DNA from: Holacanthus passer
Lineage: Eukaryota; Chordata; Actinopteri; Pomacanthidae
DNA: 64,000 bases
Direction of reading: 5' to 3'
NCBI GenBank assembly: GCA_025331565.1
Contig: JAFREQ010000091.1
Location: forward strand, 2,156,501 to 2,220,500
Position 1 is the stretch's first letter; the number at the start of each line of letters is the position of its first letter. Shown here in pieces: positions 47,925 through 60,181 of the stretch. Made by a program: the position numbers and the translations under genes. The notes beneath the pieces are model-generated. The model saw only the letters and a list, made by a program, of their open reading frames with translations, was not told where the DNA came from and ran no database searches.

Positions 47925-48906
47925 GTAAAAAATAATAATCAGGTTGCATCTTTCACATTGTGTGTGAAAGGTTTTGTAGACTCTCTTTCTGCTTGTACGT
48001 TCATGGCTGCAGCTGCTGTGGTGGTTAAATTACTCATGCACCTGTGACCCAATGGAAGGTGTGAATGCATGCACGATGCAATGTGATCAGAATCTGACCG
48101 GATTGGCCAGACCACGTCTGGAGGCGGCAGCTCCCACAGCCCAACAAACAATCATTGTAGTGCGCGCAAAACAAATAAAAGAAACTTGAAGCTTTCAAGT
48201 ACATTTCAAGGCGCATTTACCTGAATAAATTGTGAGCTGTCTGCAGCCTGTGTTGACAGCTGGATTGGCTAATAGAAAAGCGTTTCTGTTCTATCAAATG
48301 CAAGTAAGACTCACGATGGAAAAACAAGGCTGAAACACCTCCTGTGTTGACAGGCTGTACGAGGTTTTAAGTCAGTTTGATTTATTTATGAATGTTGTAC
48401 CTGCTGCTGTGACCTTGTTAACTGGGGTTTATCCTAATTTCTGGTTAATTCTTTGTCCATCTATCGGAAAGGAATTATCATTTGGTTTCAACATAGGGGC
48501 AAGGCGGTGCAGTTTGCACCCATGTGTACTGATGTTGTCATATTCATGTATACATGTGTTTTCCACCGAGACAGCCTTGTCTCTCTACATCTCTGTATCT
48601 TAGTCTATTTTGCTGTCATCAAATTTTGATGATAGATGATAAATATCAGCCTCATGGCTAAAATCCCTCCCTGCACAGGGACCCATCACCGTTGCCTCTT
48701 TCTTCTTTGTACTGTTAACCTTCACTGTGGCGTTTAGATTTTTGAAGTTCTCCATTATGGCCTGCGGAAAAAAAGATTAGCTAACCTTGGCTAACTGGCA
48801 TCTTTAAAATTTAATACATACAGATTAATGTGCTCTGTCTGCGATGCATAAATAGAAAAGAAAAGTCAATAAAAACTAAGCTTTTGAAGGATTTCTTACC
48901 ACCAGG

Positions 48907-48910
<4 letters not shown>
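47925..48910. other. Noncoding DNA with possible conserved patch
   Basis: 47950-48300 is nonrepetitive, with words such as GTGCGCGCAAAACAAATAAAAG and GGCGCATTTACCTGAATAAA, which look conserved. No exon is supported. Confidence 0.35.

Positions 48911-48977
<67 letters not shown>
48911..48977. repeat. Compound (CT)n-(GT)n microsatellite
   Basis: Fourteen CT units run directly into about 19 GT units. The junction places an H-DNA-prone tract beside a Z-DNA-prone tract. Confidence 0.97.
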
Positions 48978-48979
<2 letters not shown>

Positions 48980-51437
48980 CCTTCACCCAACAAATGATGG
49001 ACTACAAGGGAAACATAGGGGTGATAATTTTGTCCTATCAGTGTAGAGCATCTGCGAGTTTCAGACCAGAGCTGCCAGTCCATTGAATTCATAAAGATGA
49101 TATGTAATGACTACACCGCCAAGAAGTAATGAGCTAGGTACATTATTTCATCTTGTATCCAGACTTGTCACGCCGTTTCCAAGAAATAAATCCGACTGAT
49201 CTTCTTGTGCTGGCAGATCAACTCCCTCGTTTCATTATCGAGTCAGATTATCAAAGTAAAAGTGACATGAAATGAAATGAAAACAAAATTGCAGGTAACG
49301 CAAGAGCCAACACTGGACTTCACATAGTCAGAAAAGAAAAACTAAAGCAAGAAAAATGCAGCTTCATTTACTTCAGATCTACTTCAGGTCCTTCAGACCT
49401 ACAACTTTCTTTACGTAATATTTATTGTGTGTCCATGTGAACAATTTACTAGTATTTTTGTCACAGAGGGGGAAAAAGTCACTTTGGCACATTCCCTGAT
49501 TTTCATTTCACAAGCAGAGGAAATATTTTCAAGGCATTTACTGAACCTGCTCCTCTCACCTCAGTGTGGGAAAAAAAAAAGTACAAGGGCACAAGAGCAG
49601 GCAAAAGGTTTGATCCACTTGCATTTCTACCCTTTCTTCCAGACCGAGGTGAGCAGGGAAAGATTCAGTAAATGCCTGGGAAAGATTTTCTTTGCTCTCT
49701 GTGAGTGTTTTGGACAGGAGGCAGAGCGTAGACGTATTGTTCCTTCTCAGTTAGTCCTTCATTAGAACCTGCACCTGCTGCTAATTTATTAAAGTGCTGA
49801 GCATGGCAGAATGTGGCACTGGAGCAGAGTCACATTGTGTTAACTTTTAGCTGTGGTGTCTATTTCTAAGCTTTTCCACCTCAATTAAATGGCAGTTTTT
49901 AAGATTTATACCAGTGATCATGAGTATCTTCTAAGAAGAAGCATGCAGAAAGTGCGAGTGAAACAGACTTAGACGTCCATTGAATCCTCCGCTGCTGATT
50001 AAAACATCACATCTGTGTGGAGTGATGAAAAGGCCATAGCTTTCATCAAATTAAACATGAAGCAAACAGAAATGTCATATTTTCATCTTGTTTTCTACAT
50101 TGTTTTTCACCGTTTGAGGTTTGACTGGTGCTCACTTAATCACATCTCAAGGTGTGCCCTCTTCTTCTGCAATGGTGTAATTGTACCTGGCTAGAGAATT
50201 AGCGCCAACTACTGCTACCAACATAGATGGAGACAAGCTTTATTTGCATTTTCCTTTGCTGATTTTCTTGAAATTCTCTTAAAACTTGCGATATATTTGC
50301 ACGGAAACTTATTGTTGGCTACTTGATTTGTTTAAATGTATGGAAACCCTGCTCTGCGGAGTTTTCTTGTAAATAAAGACAGCTGTGTTTGCATTCAGTG
50401 ATACATTTCAAATGCATTTTGTGTGTCTTTGATGCGTGTGTTGAATGTATGAAACCACCAGCAGAACTGTATCTGCATGCATGTGCATCATACACAAAAA
50501 ACACCAACTCACTCATGAAAACATCACTCTATTGTGCCACAAGGTGCCTTTAAATGACGAGTGTAGATGCACAAATATGGTGCTTACAGTTAATATCAAA
50601 TTCATCCATTCGCAGAGACACCCAGAAGTGCAGTATGAAACTGCGAATACCCTGAACATACAAGCCAGACTGTAGGAGCGACACATTAAGGAGTATAAAC
50701 AAAGAAAGTAAAAACGCACAATAAATATATAAAGACGGCAGAGGGGGGACGATTTAGAGCCCCGTAAAATAAGTGTCCGTTCCACCACTTCTTGTAAATT
50801 GCAATTACTACTAGTTATCTGTAAGTGCAACAGCATATTAAATGGCAGATGTCACTGTGATTTACAGCTGAGTTAATGTATGCACAATTCATGCAGATGC
50901 TCTAAAATGTTCTGTGAAACTTTAAAAGATTAAAAGCCAGAGAGAAAGATGAGGACAAAATACAGGAACAGCACAGAAGTGGGCTGAATGAAGATGAGAA
51001 GATGCCAGATAGGAGACAATATAGAGGCACAAAATTAAGACGCACTTGTCTGTTTTGAATTGTGAAAATTGGCTTGACACAAGAAGAAGCATAAAAAAGC
51101 TTTCAGGCATAATTGTAATTGAAAATCATCTTTTCAATTAAGAACTTCTGCAAAAGAAAAAAAGTATTTTAAAAACAAGCAATGGCATGATTAGTATGAC
51201 GTGATTCCATTTAATTCATAGTTGCTCGAGTGGAAACACAGCTAAAACATGAGAATTTATGAGGAGAAATGAAGGGAGAATAAAAGAAACGGTGACATCA
51301 AACCAGAGAAAGAGGAAGCCTTTCACACTCGTTTCAGACTGGCCCGAGGGTACGGTCAAGTCTTCTGTCTCTCGTTGCATGCAAGGGCCATTCTCCCTGA
51401 CAATCTGTTTCACTATGGGCTAGAAATGAACATGCAT

Positions 51438-51477
<40 letters not shown>

Positions 51478-52406
51478 CGACTGGCTGGGAAATTAACACA
51501 GTGTCTGGCCTCTGATTCATTTTACAGAAGCAGAGAAATGATAATGGCAGAACATGTGGAAACAGGAAATAAGAAGAGAGGCGTGATTGATAGGCAGCTG
51601 GCCTTCATTTATATATTTCCTTTCTTTAATCTTGTCTGCCCGCTGGACTGGTCTTCACTTTGACCTCTTTAAATGTGCTCATCAACTTGTAACATTTACC
51701 ATTACTACAGTCATGTTGATGCAGTAGTGTCATAGTAATCATATGAACCCCTGCTCTTTTATACAGGTGCTACAGGGATAAAACCTTCAGTCATGGCTGT
51801 ACTCAGTTCAGCTCAGTTAACAGATACAGACACACACAGAAACTAAACCAAAGGACAGGAGCAACAATAACATCAAGTGGGACTGATACGCCAAAGGGCT
51901 TGCAGTCAGTTTAATAAGGTTTCCTGTAGTATGGAGGCTGAAAGGTTTGTATCTGTCTCACCTCCTCATTAAATTTGACTGAGATGGTTTTGGCATCTAA
52001 TGGTCTTTTTTTTGTGTTGAGAACAAACCTGAGCCCAGAGGCAAACATCATGAATCTAGAGCCCAGCAGGTCCAACTGTTTCATTTGAACAGATGAAGGC
52101 GGCCCGGGCAGGTCGTAACTCCCTGTCTCCCCATTACGAGATTAGTTGGTGGACACAGGCTGAGGAGCCTTGTGATGGTAAAAGTCTGATAGTGGTGGTT
52201 GGGCTCTGCAAGAGGGAGAGCCAGCCATATTGCTAGTATGTACAACTGTCTTAAACCATTAACTGCTTGCAAGGATTAAGGTTTTGGGCAACAAGTGAAA
52301 CTCATACTCACCAGCATGTCTTCACTTCCCAGATCAGCAGCAGATGGACAGAAGGCTCTCTTGATCTGCAGTGTATAGTCAGGACTGGCTGCTGAGGGAC
52401 TCTCAC
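48978..52406. other. Noncoding DNA with one microsatellite
   Basis: AT-rich. Holds the (CA)n at 51439-51473. Frames at 49427-49765 (112 codons) and 50513-50836 (107 codons, minus) have no recognisable domain. Nothing else is assigned. Confidence 0.55.
51439..51473. repeat. (CA)n microsatellite
   Basis: About 17 CA units. Confidence 0.97.
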
Positions 52407-52409
52407 TTA

Positions 52410-52905
52410 TGCCACGGTCCCACTACACGACGATCAGAGTTGTGAGATCGCTCGACTTTTCACACTGCACAACTTTCTCTCTTGTCATCAGGAATCTTGG
52501 AGTCACTGTGATTTGCACACTACATGACTGATCAGCAATCACAGACGAGTCTGGCTGGTCTCACACACGCAAAGTGGGACATAACATACCATGTCAGAAC
52601 CATCTCATCCATCAAGGTTTTTTTTCTTCCAGAATGGATGTCTCCAAGAACAAGTCTGTTCCCTGCATGCTGATTTGCAGTTAAAACGTTTTGGTTTGGA
52701 TGTGGTTTCTGGCTGCTGCTCTGGCACGACCAGATATTTAGACTGCTAGATATCTTTCAGGTATCTGCGAGGTATTGACGAGTTCTCCCATTGTCTTTGA
52801 ACAGTTCACATATAGCAACGCCAATATGCCTCTGATCTGGGGACCTTTGTCCGCGATCTCCAAAAATGGAAAATCGGGCTTCAATCATGTCGTGTGAACT
52901 CGGCA
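52410..52905. mobile_element. Nonautonomous PIF/Harbinger-like DNA transposon with TTA target duplication
   Basis: The element begins TGCCACGGTCCCACTACACG and ends in the approximate inverse; the reverse complement of its right end is TGCCGAGTTCACACGACATG. Both ends then continue with a similar GAT(C/G)A-like stretch. Both sides are flanked by TTA (52407-52409 and 52906-52908), the 3-bp TWA target duplication typical of PIF/Harbinger elements. At 496 bp with no transposase frame, it would depend on enzymes supplied by another element. The internal sequence is GC-richer than its flanks. The inverted ends are diverged, so the copy is old. Confidence 0.6.
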
Positions 52906-52908
52906 TTA

Positions 52909-53962
52909 CTTGCATAACAACAGTCTATTTTGACAACTCAGTCAGTGTATTAAAGAAGATATCAGATATATCAGCAAATATCTCTTGAGAAAAAAAAAAC
53001 TTATTAAATGTGGCCATATTGAAAGCACAGTTGCAATGGTGTGAGTTGGAGACAATAAATCATCTCCACTGTGATCTCATTTGTATCATATTAACATGTG
53101 CAATTCAACATGTTGGGAACTACTTTAATTCTTTTTTCTCTCAAGTGTTACATGAGAAGATGACAGCTAGTGGTTGTTAGCTTGGCATAAAGATGGGAAA
53201 CAGTTGGAAACAGCTAGCCTGCTTGTCTATGGTATCAAGCAAACTTTGGTATTTTTGGACTTGTATTCAGCTTTTTAGCTTCTGTGCATTTGAGTATTTC
53301 TTGTTTTGGCCATCACAAAGAAACAACTAAAATTTACTGTCACAATCACAAGCCATGTGGCCACAAACCAAAGCATCCTGACATCATGACAGCTCAGCTC
53401 ACACATGGCAGCTCACTCTCAATCAGCTGTTAGTCAAAGACCCAAACTCCAAATTTGACAATTCAATAACACAACTCCGATAGATTATATATATATAATA
53501 TATGGGGAGTTTAAATCCTCCAATATTGTATTATATTGATACGTGATTTGTGAAAATAAAAGATAATATCAAAATCATGACTCCAACAGTAACAGTATCC
53601 ACCTACCAGCACCTCCAAAGCTCACTAATTAATATGGTATATCACATTTGAGTAAGCCATACAAAAACCAGTGTAGGTGTAAATAATATAACCTGAGATA
53701 TATTATGTTAATTAATCACCTGTAGAAGTGCTCTTCAGTCAGAGCCAAACTAGTTATTTCCAGTATTAGTACTAAGCTAAGCAAACTGACCTCTGCCTCT
53801 AGCCTCAATTTAGCGAATGGCATGAGAGTGGTATCGATCCTCTCTAACTCTAATTAGTGTCAAACTAGTGCTTTAATTTGGCAGTGACACGCTGATCGGT
53901 ATTGATAATGTATGAATGCTTAAAAGACATACATGTAGCATCTGCGCCCACCCACCCATGTC

Positions 53963-54004
<42 letters not shown>

Positions 54005-56244
54005 CACATATACACAGCCTGACCTAAGCTGTCATTGGTGTTATTGAGTGGTGTTTGGTGAATGAGCTCTCTCTCGTCTGGGCCTGTGGCGTTCAATTCC
54101 ACTTAGGACACCCTGTCAGTTGAGCTTGTAAATGCCACTATAGCCTTAAGAAATAAGAGCTGTGATGGCGGGGCAGCGCCAAGGTGAATGACTAGCAGGA
54201 CAAATGACACTGGAGTACAGTGGTACTGTTACCGTGTTGCACATTACGGTTATAAAGATGTTTACAATTGCCAACAAAACTGAACCATTTGAAGCAGACC
54301 AAAGTTTCTCTGCCATCATTTAAGATGTTAAAATAGATGGCATAATTAACAAGCTGCATTTGTTAATGAGCAGAAGTGGTAATTGGTGACCATATGTTTT
54401 GCCTGCAAGGATTTTCATTTTCAGTAAACTGACTGTATTCATGGATTAAAAATAGCTAATGTTTGCTGTACTTGACACAGCTGGTGAAAGAAATGCATGA
54501 CATTGTATACTTTCTTGTCATTTAGGGATGAGGGAGAGAGGGAAGCCTGTGAGTAGAAAAATGTTGTTCATAAAAATCTTCTGGCACAAATTTCTAATTA
54601 AAGCAAAAACTGGGGAAAACAGAGTTGGAAAATGCTTCAGATTTTCTGTGCCCGAGAAAGAAAAGATTTCATTTTGTTTTTAAGTCTTGTTTTACAGAGT
54701 ACCTTTACAAGTTTAGAACGAAAACCAAAATTGATTGGTGAAAGCATTTTAATGCTACCAAGAGTCAAAAGGTCAGTGCAGTAACCAATATAAAGAAACA
54801 ACAAGGTTGTAAAGACGGACAATTTTCTATTAAGCTTTGCTAATGAAAGCCACAAAATGATAAATGTGCATAGTAAAAAAAGGACATTTGCAGCTGAGGG
54901 ACATGAAGGTCAGCTGTCTTTGTCCAAGGAAATATGATAAGAAAATAATGCATGCTGATGTTGATGTTTGGAAACTTGTCACCACTAAATACGGTGTTAA
55001 GTATTATCTCACAATCCACCTGATTTAATACAGAGCTTTCAGGTGACACCTCTCGTTGCCATACCTGTCCTTTGGCAATACTGACATTTGGTTGTTGTTT
55101 TAAATAAGCAACTTGCTTGTTTTAACAAATGTGACCCAGAGGCACCACAGCCATCTGGATGTTCTTTAGAGTTCCTGAACAGTCACTGCTTACAGGTCGT
55201 CCAGCAGCAGCTTGCCTGGCCCATTTGGCAGTGTACATACTGCTAAAGCTGCCGTTCTGGCTCATTTAATCTGAGCTGTCGTCGTAATTTGGTGTGTTGA
55301 GTCACAGCAGTCAAGAAATTACATTATCTCTGAAATTGATTTGAGAAAAAAAATAGCATTTGCATAACATTTTCAACAAATATCCTGTTGATTACAACAG
55401 AAAAGTGCAGCTTTAAGGGGACAATTCTGCCATTTTGTGCAGAGTCAGAGCTCCAGCTTTGTTGGGTTGTCCAGGACTGTTGTGTAGTCCAACACTGTGC
55501 AGGGGCAAGTAACACGATTGTTAAATGAGTGCAAAGTGAAGCTAAATGTAGTCCTCTAACCCACAAGACTCCATGCTGTGTGCAACTTCTTCACTCACAC
55601 TGATTTTGCTATCTTTTCCTGTGACAGATTGTTAAAATTCAATGCAGAGGTTTGACTAGTTTAAGAGTTTTGGGGGTTTGCGTGCTTCCACTGTGTCACA
55701 CAAAATTTCCTGCTAATTCATTTGACTGATCGTGGATTTTAATGGATCGTGTTGATAACGGCAGAGACAGTTGTGAGATGGTGGGTAGTGTGGCTGACAT
55801 GAGGCTTTAGTCTGCACAGAGGTTTAGAATTTCGCCAATAACAAACTCTGTGAATACTGCTGCAGTTCTTGAGGCACGAAAACCTGTAGTTTTTCCACAT
55901 TGATCCACAGTTTAAAGCAGAGAGACAGTTATTAACTGAACTTGACTCATTGTGTCTACAAGCTCCATCTTGTGGGGTTGAGAGCAGAGCGGTGCTGTTG
56001 AAGTGTGCTGGGTCCATAACCCAAAACCATCATCTGCTGAACACAAACCAACAACCATCAAGGCTCCAAGCTGTACCCAACCATCTCCATCCATTCTGAT
56101 GTTTTGCCGTCTTCACATGAATAAACACTCTGTCTTCTCTCTACAGTGCTCTGTTGGAAAAACGACTTTTCAGTTAGCTAATGCAGTTTTCAGTCCCACC
56201 TTTTGATGTCTCAGTAAACGAACATTAAGGTCAGATATACGGAC
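52909..56244. other. Noncoding DNA with one microsatellite
   Basis: Holds TATATATA-type runs near 53485, the (CA)n at 53964-54000 and a CNE-like patch at 54230-54510 (GGTAATTGGTGACC, ATTAAAAATAGCTAATG). 55560-56240 may be an unnamed dispersed element. No exon is supported. Confidence 0.45.
53964..54000. repeat. (CA)n microsatellite
   Basis: About 18 CA units. Confidence 0.97.
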
Positions 56245-56424
56245 AGTTGTGTGGCTGAGCGGTAGAAGGTGCTGGATTGAGTCTACAGTCCCTGTAGAAG
56301 TACCACATCATATTCCATGTCATGCAATATTGCTACACATCAGTTCTTGCTTCTCCATGGCAGTTCCTTCAATAGGTCTCCAGCCACCTGTTTTTCTGTC
56401 CAAATTTTTGGCCAAAAAAAAAAA
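56245..56424 (+). mobile_element. tRNA-derived SINE
   Basis: The head TGGCTGAGCGGTAGAAGG matches a polymerase III A box, and GGATTGAGTCT 11 bases later is a degraded B box. The body holds CATGTCATGC and a CT-rich segment, and it ends in GGCCAAAAAAAAAAA. This head, CT-rich middle and 'gccaaaa' tail are those of a common fish SINE group. Not a functional tRNA: no acceptor stem closes. Confidence 0.55.
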
Positions 56425-57454
56425 GTCAAAATTATTCAAGAAAGTTTCATAAAAGTTTGTCTATTGATACAAGCAAATTGCAAGAAATTGCAATGGAAAT
56501 TGCCTTAGCAAATTTTCACTGACGCACATGAAGCACAGGACTTAAATGTTCTGAAGCCTCCACTCTACTGGAGAGATTCAATTATGGCCAATGTTTGTGT
56601 GGTTGTGTTTGAGATTTGACTTGCTCCCCTTTGATTAAATCATCCGATTGCTCCTTCTTCTTCCGCGATTTTTTAATGGCACCTGACTGGAAAACTGGCG
56701 CCACCGAATGTTCATCTTGATGCGCTCGACCTCAAATATTCACATAATGGCAGAAGATGAAAATGTGCATTTATTCTGTGAATGAATAGTCAGAGTTGCA
56801 GTCATGATGTGCTAATTCATTTATCTGAATATCTTATCATCCAGAGAAGATGTGGGTGAAGACTTGAATTATTTAGATTAGCAAATTTTCACGGCTGGTA
56901 CACAATTCATTTTCCACATGGTCCACTTTCCTGTTTATTTTGGTAACCTGGCATGAAATACAGAGTTTCCTGTGTTACGCTTTATAAAACACTGAGTGCT
57001 GCTGTTTCTTGAGTTTTATTTGGCCCGCATTGCTGATAAGACCTCCTTTTGATGCATCAGCATCACATTTCATTATTTTGGCTTGTTTTCTTGTCAACAC
57101 TCAGAGATTTACAGCTCCTCGGCTCTGCATCTGGCTAGAATATGGATTCTCAATATTTCTCTGATTCTGTCACAAGTCCAATAACTGGAAGAGTGAGAGA
57201 GACTGTGAGAGAGACGGGAGGTGTGATTGGGGGGGTATCTATGATCCCCAATAGGTTGAACACACATTCATTTGTTTTACAAGAGAGAGAACAGGCGAGC
57301 GATGAGGTGTGGAGTGGGAGGAAGAGAAAAACTTCAAAAGAGAGAAGCAGAAAAGTAGAGAGAAAATCGTGTGTGTTGAACACAAATCGTGACACAGCAC
57401 TTTGTAGGATTCATAAAACTGTATCTAATCACTTTGGCCAAATATTCCCCTGAA
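56425..57454. other. Noncoding DNA; possible conserved patch
   Basis: 56560-56900 is nonrepetitive with words like GATTAAATCATCCGATTG and GTGCTAATTCATTTATC, suggesting conservation. A 103-codon frame at 57142-57453 lies in purine-rich DNA. No gene is assigned. Confidence 0.4.
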
Positions 57455-57633
57455 ACACACACACACACACACACACAGTCTGCCTGTCTCCCTCATCCTA
57501 CCCACCATACATACAGTATATACACACAAACTAACTCACAGTACTTTTAATCCTGTCACCTCTGTTTGTAGACAGGCTTAGAATTTAATTGGATGTAGTT
57601 GCCACACACACACACACGCACACACACACACAC
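57455..57633. repeat. Two (CA)n microsatellites
   Basis: CA units at 57455-57477 and 57603-57633, the second with one G interruption. Confidence 0.95.
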
Positions 57634-57710
57634 TGGCTTTAGACAAGTGAAATATGCTGATACAACGTTCCGCTAGGAGACACCACTAGCGTCAGTAAGG
57701 AACAAGCAGA

Positions 57711-57849
57711 TATAAACGCTCAGCATCAGCTTCCGTGTCACAACAGTGTGGTCAGACACTGTCCGAGGAGACTTTCCCTTCCCAGGAGAGCCTCTCCGCC
57801 CCGAGCTGTTTGTCAGGACAAATTAAACCTTGTGTCTCTACTTGTCCAG
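57711..57849 (+). promoter_or_regulatory. TATA-containing promoter-like block with open frame
   Basis: TATAAA at 57711-57716 is followed about 25 bp later by a TCAGCTTCC start-site-like word. An open, GC-richer frame then reads QQCGQTLSEETFPSQES and SGQIKPCVSTCP before a CCAG|GTGTCT donor-like site at 57849/57850. This could be a promoter with a short first exon, or the promoter half of an old LTR. There is no ATG in the frame near the start, which counts against a coding first exon. Confidence 0.25.
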
Positions 57850-59904
57850 GTGTCTGCCTGAAAGTAATGTGTGTCCACTTGCCATTTCTTCCACGGTCAA
57901 AACACCTACATGATATCATTTACATAGAACTTGAAAGGGTCAGTTCACTCTAATGACAAAAAGACAGCCTAAGTTTGACTCTGGGAACTATGCATATGGG
58001 GAGTTATATAATGTACAACCAACAGCAGGCATAAGCAGTGATTTGAGTGAGTCTTGTGTTACCATGCTGGTCAACAAGCAGAGACCATGCACAGAAACTA
58101 TTATAAGCCATCTCTAACTCACAGACATGAACGCTGCATTGACCTCCTTATCTAACTCTTTCTCAAATAAGCATGTTTCCTTTAAGTTGGCCAGCTTTTA
58201 ATATCTTTCTCAGAGATTCCTTCCTCTCCAATGTGTGACAAATGGAGGTGAATGGCCAGACACCACTGCAGGAAAGAAAATGCATCTGTCTGTAAACCAG
58301 GAGAACCGATCCATTATAGATCTGACCCCTTTCTTTGAACGCCTTGAGGCTGGAATTCAGCTTTTTGGTGGAAATGTTTTCCATGTTAGTATCAGCGAGC
58401 TCCTGAATGCAAAAAAAAAAAAAAAAATGGGAAAAGTTACTTCTGTGAAATGGCCTGTTCTCCTCCTACTTCATCTTCCTATCCTGTTCTCACGACCTGC
58501 TCTTCCTCTCCTCGCCTCTAAACAACTCCTACCTCTCTCCTCTCTAATCTTCCCTCGATGCCTCCTTCCTCTCCTCTAATCATCCTCATCCTCAAGAAGT
58601 TTTGCCATCACTTCTCACTTTGTCTTCTCTTTTCTCTCCCTCCCTTCTCATCTCTGATCTTCTCCCTCAATAGCTCTGCTGTCTTCCTTCATCTTTTACT
58701 TTCTTGTTTCCCCATTTGTTCTTTGCCTTCATCATGTACTTTTTTACTTTGCTAATTATCTTCATCTCTCTGCCCCGGTCCTCTATTTTACCACCTTCCA
58801 TCTCCCTACCCTCTCCTCTCCTCTCTTTTTCCCATCCATCTTCTCTCCTTTACTCCTTTCGTCTCCTGGGTGTTTGACAGCCTTTATAAACACCCACTAA
58901 AAGCCTCTGTCACACGCTGCTGTTAGCGCCGCACTATTCAGCCTAATTCACCTTCAGTGGAAAAAGGCTTTTACTGGCTGCCATTTTGGCTGTGTGCGTG
59001 CATGAGGATGATGTGTTAGCGCATCCAGCGGTTTGGGGGACGGCCCAACAATTTTTGTGTTGAACCGACAATGTCAGACAAAATTGTAGTGGAAAATCTG
59101 GGAAAGTTACAAGACCAGAAATGTGAATTTAAAGACACTTGTGTTTGAAAGGAAAGGCTAAGAGGACTGATTTTGACTGGTAAACGAGGGTGACATCCCC
59201 CAGACCCTTCTATTTTTATTACAACCAAGTGCACCATGTATCATGAAAGGCATTTGGGAATTCTCAGAATGAATCTGAGGAAAAGACTGAGGCTTTAATA
59301 TCCGGAGGACTGACTCGTTTGAGAAGGAAAAGAAGTCCTCCTCAGCGTGTAAGTTGTGTAATATTTCTAATACTTTTAGCCTTGTTCACACTTGTTGTGA
59401 GCCTTTAGTTCTATACTGTAAGTGTCACAGTGCAAACATGGAAGTGCCTGTATTTAGATGGACGCTTTTTCATATTATGGATTCAGGCAATAGCTCAGGC
59501 TAAACTTTTAAATTTCTTATCACTTATTTGTGCAACCTCACTATAGACAACCTTCTGACAGGTTCAAGTTGTTCAAGATAGCTCGTGTTCACTTATTTGC
59601 AAATTAGCAAGATAGCAATTTCGAATAAGTGGCTGCATCAGAAATGACTCCCTTGTTCACTCATCGACGAGTCTTTTGTAAATAGACAATAGTTTGCTCT
59701 GTAGTAAGCAGCAAACTGAGACTACTTATGACTCATCATCGTTTAGAGTCATTGCAGTCGTAGTGTTGTACAACTCACACAAGAAAGTAATGTATTTGCC
59801 TTTTACAGTCTTTTGTTGGGTTTTTTGACAGCACATAAACTGCATACATTTCACTCTCTATTGGACACAGCCATACTTTTCTTAGTCTCTATTATTTTCT
59901 TGAG
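57850..59904. other. Noncoding DNA with a long pyrimidine-rich tract
   Basis: A 430-bp C/T-rich tract spans about 58440-58870 and makes the frames there low complexity. An A-run lies at 58410-58427. Nothing else is assigned. Confidence 0.55.
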
Positions 59905-60181
59905 CAGCGGTGGGGAAAGTCTGACTGTGACAGTTTGATCCAGCCCACGAGGCAATTCATGAATACAAAAGAAGCAACTCAAAATGCAAAATAAATCTCT
60001 AGACAAAAAACACTTTTCTTACTTCTGTGATAAAAGAAAATAACATAAAGCAGCTGTATGAAACATCCTTCCGGGTGGTCCCATCTGGCTGTGTGCCTGT
60101 TCAAATCATGGTCAGGATGAATGTAACACGACATGTAGCAGTTATGTGTCATTGATGACATGCATCGAGACGACTGTCAAA

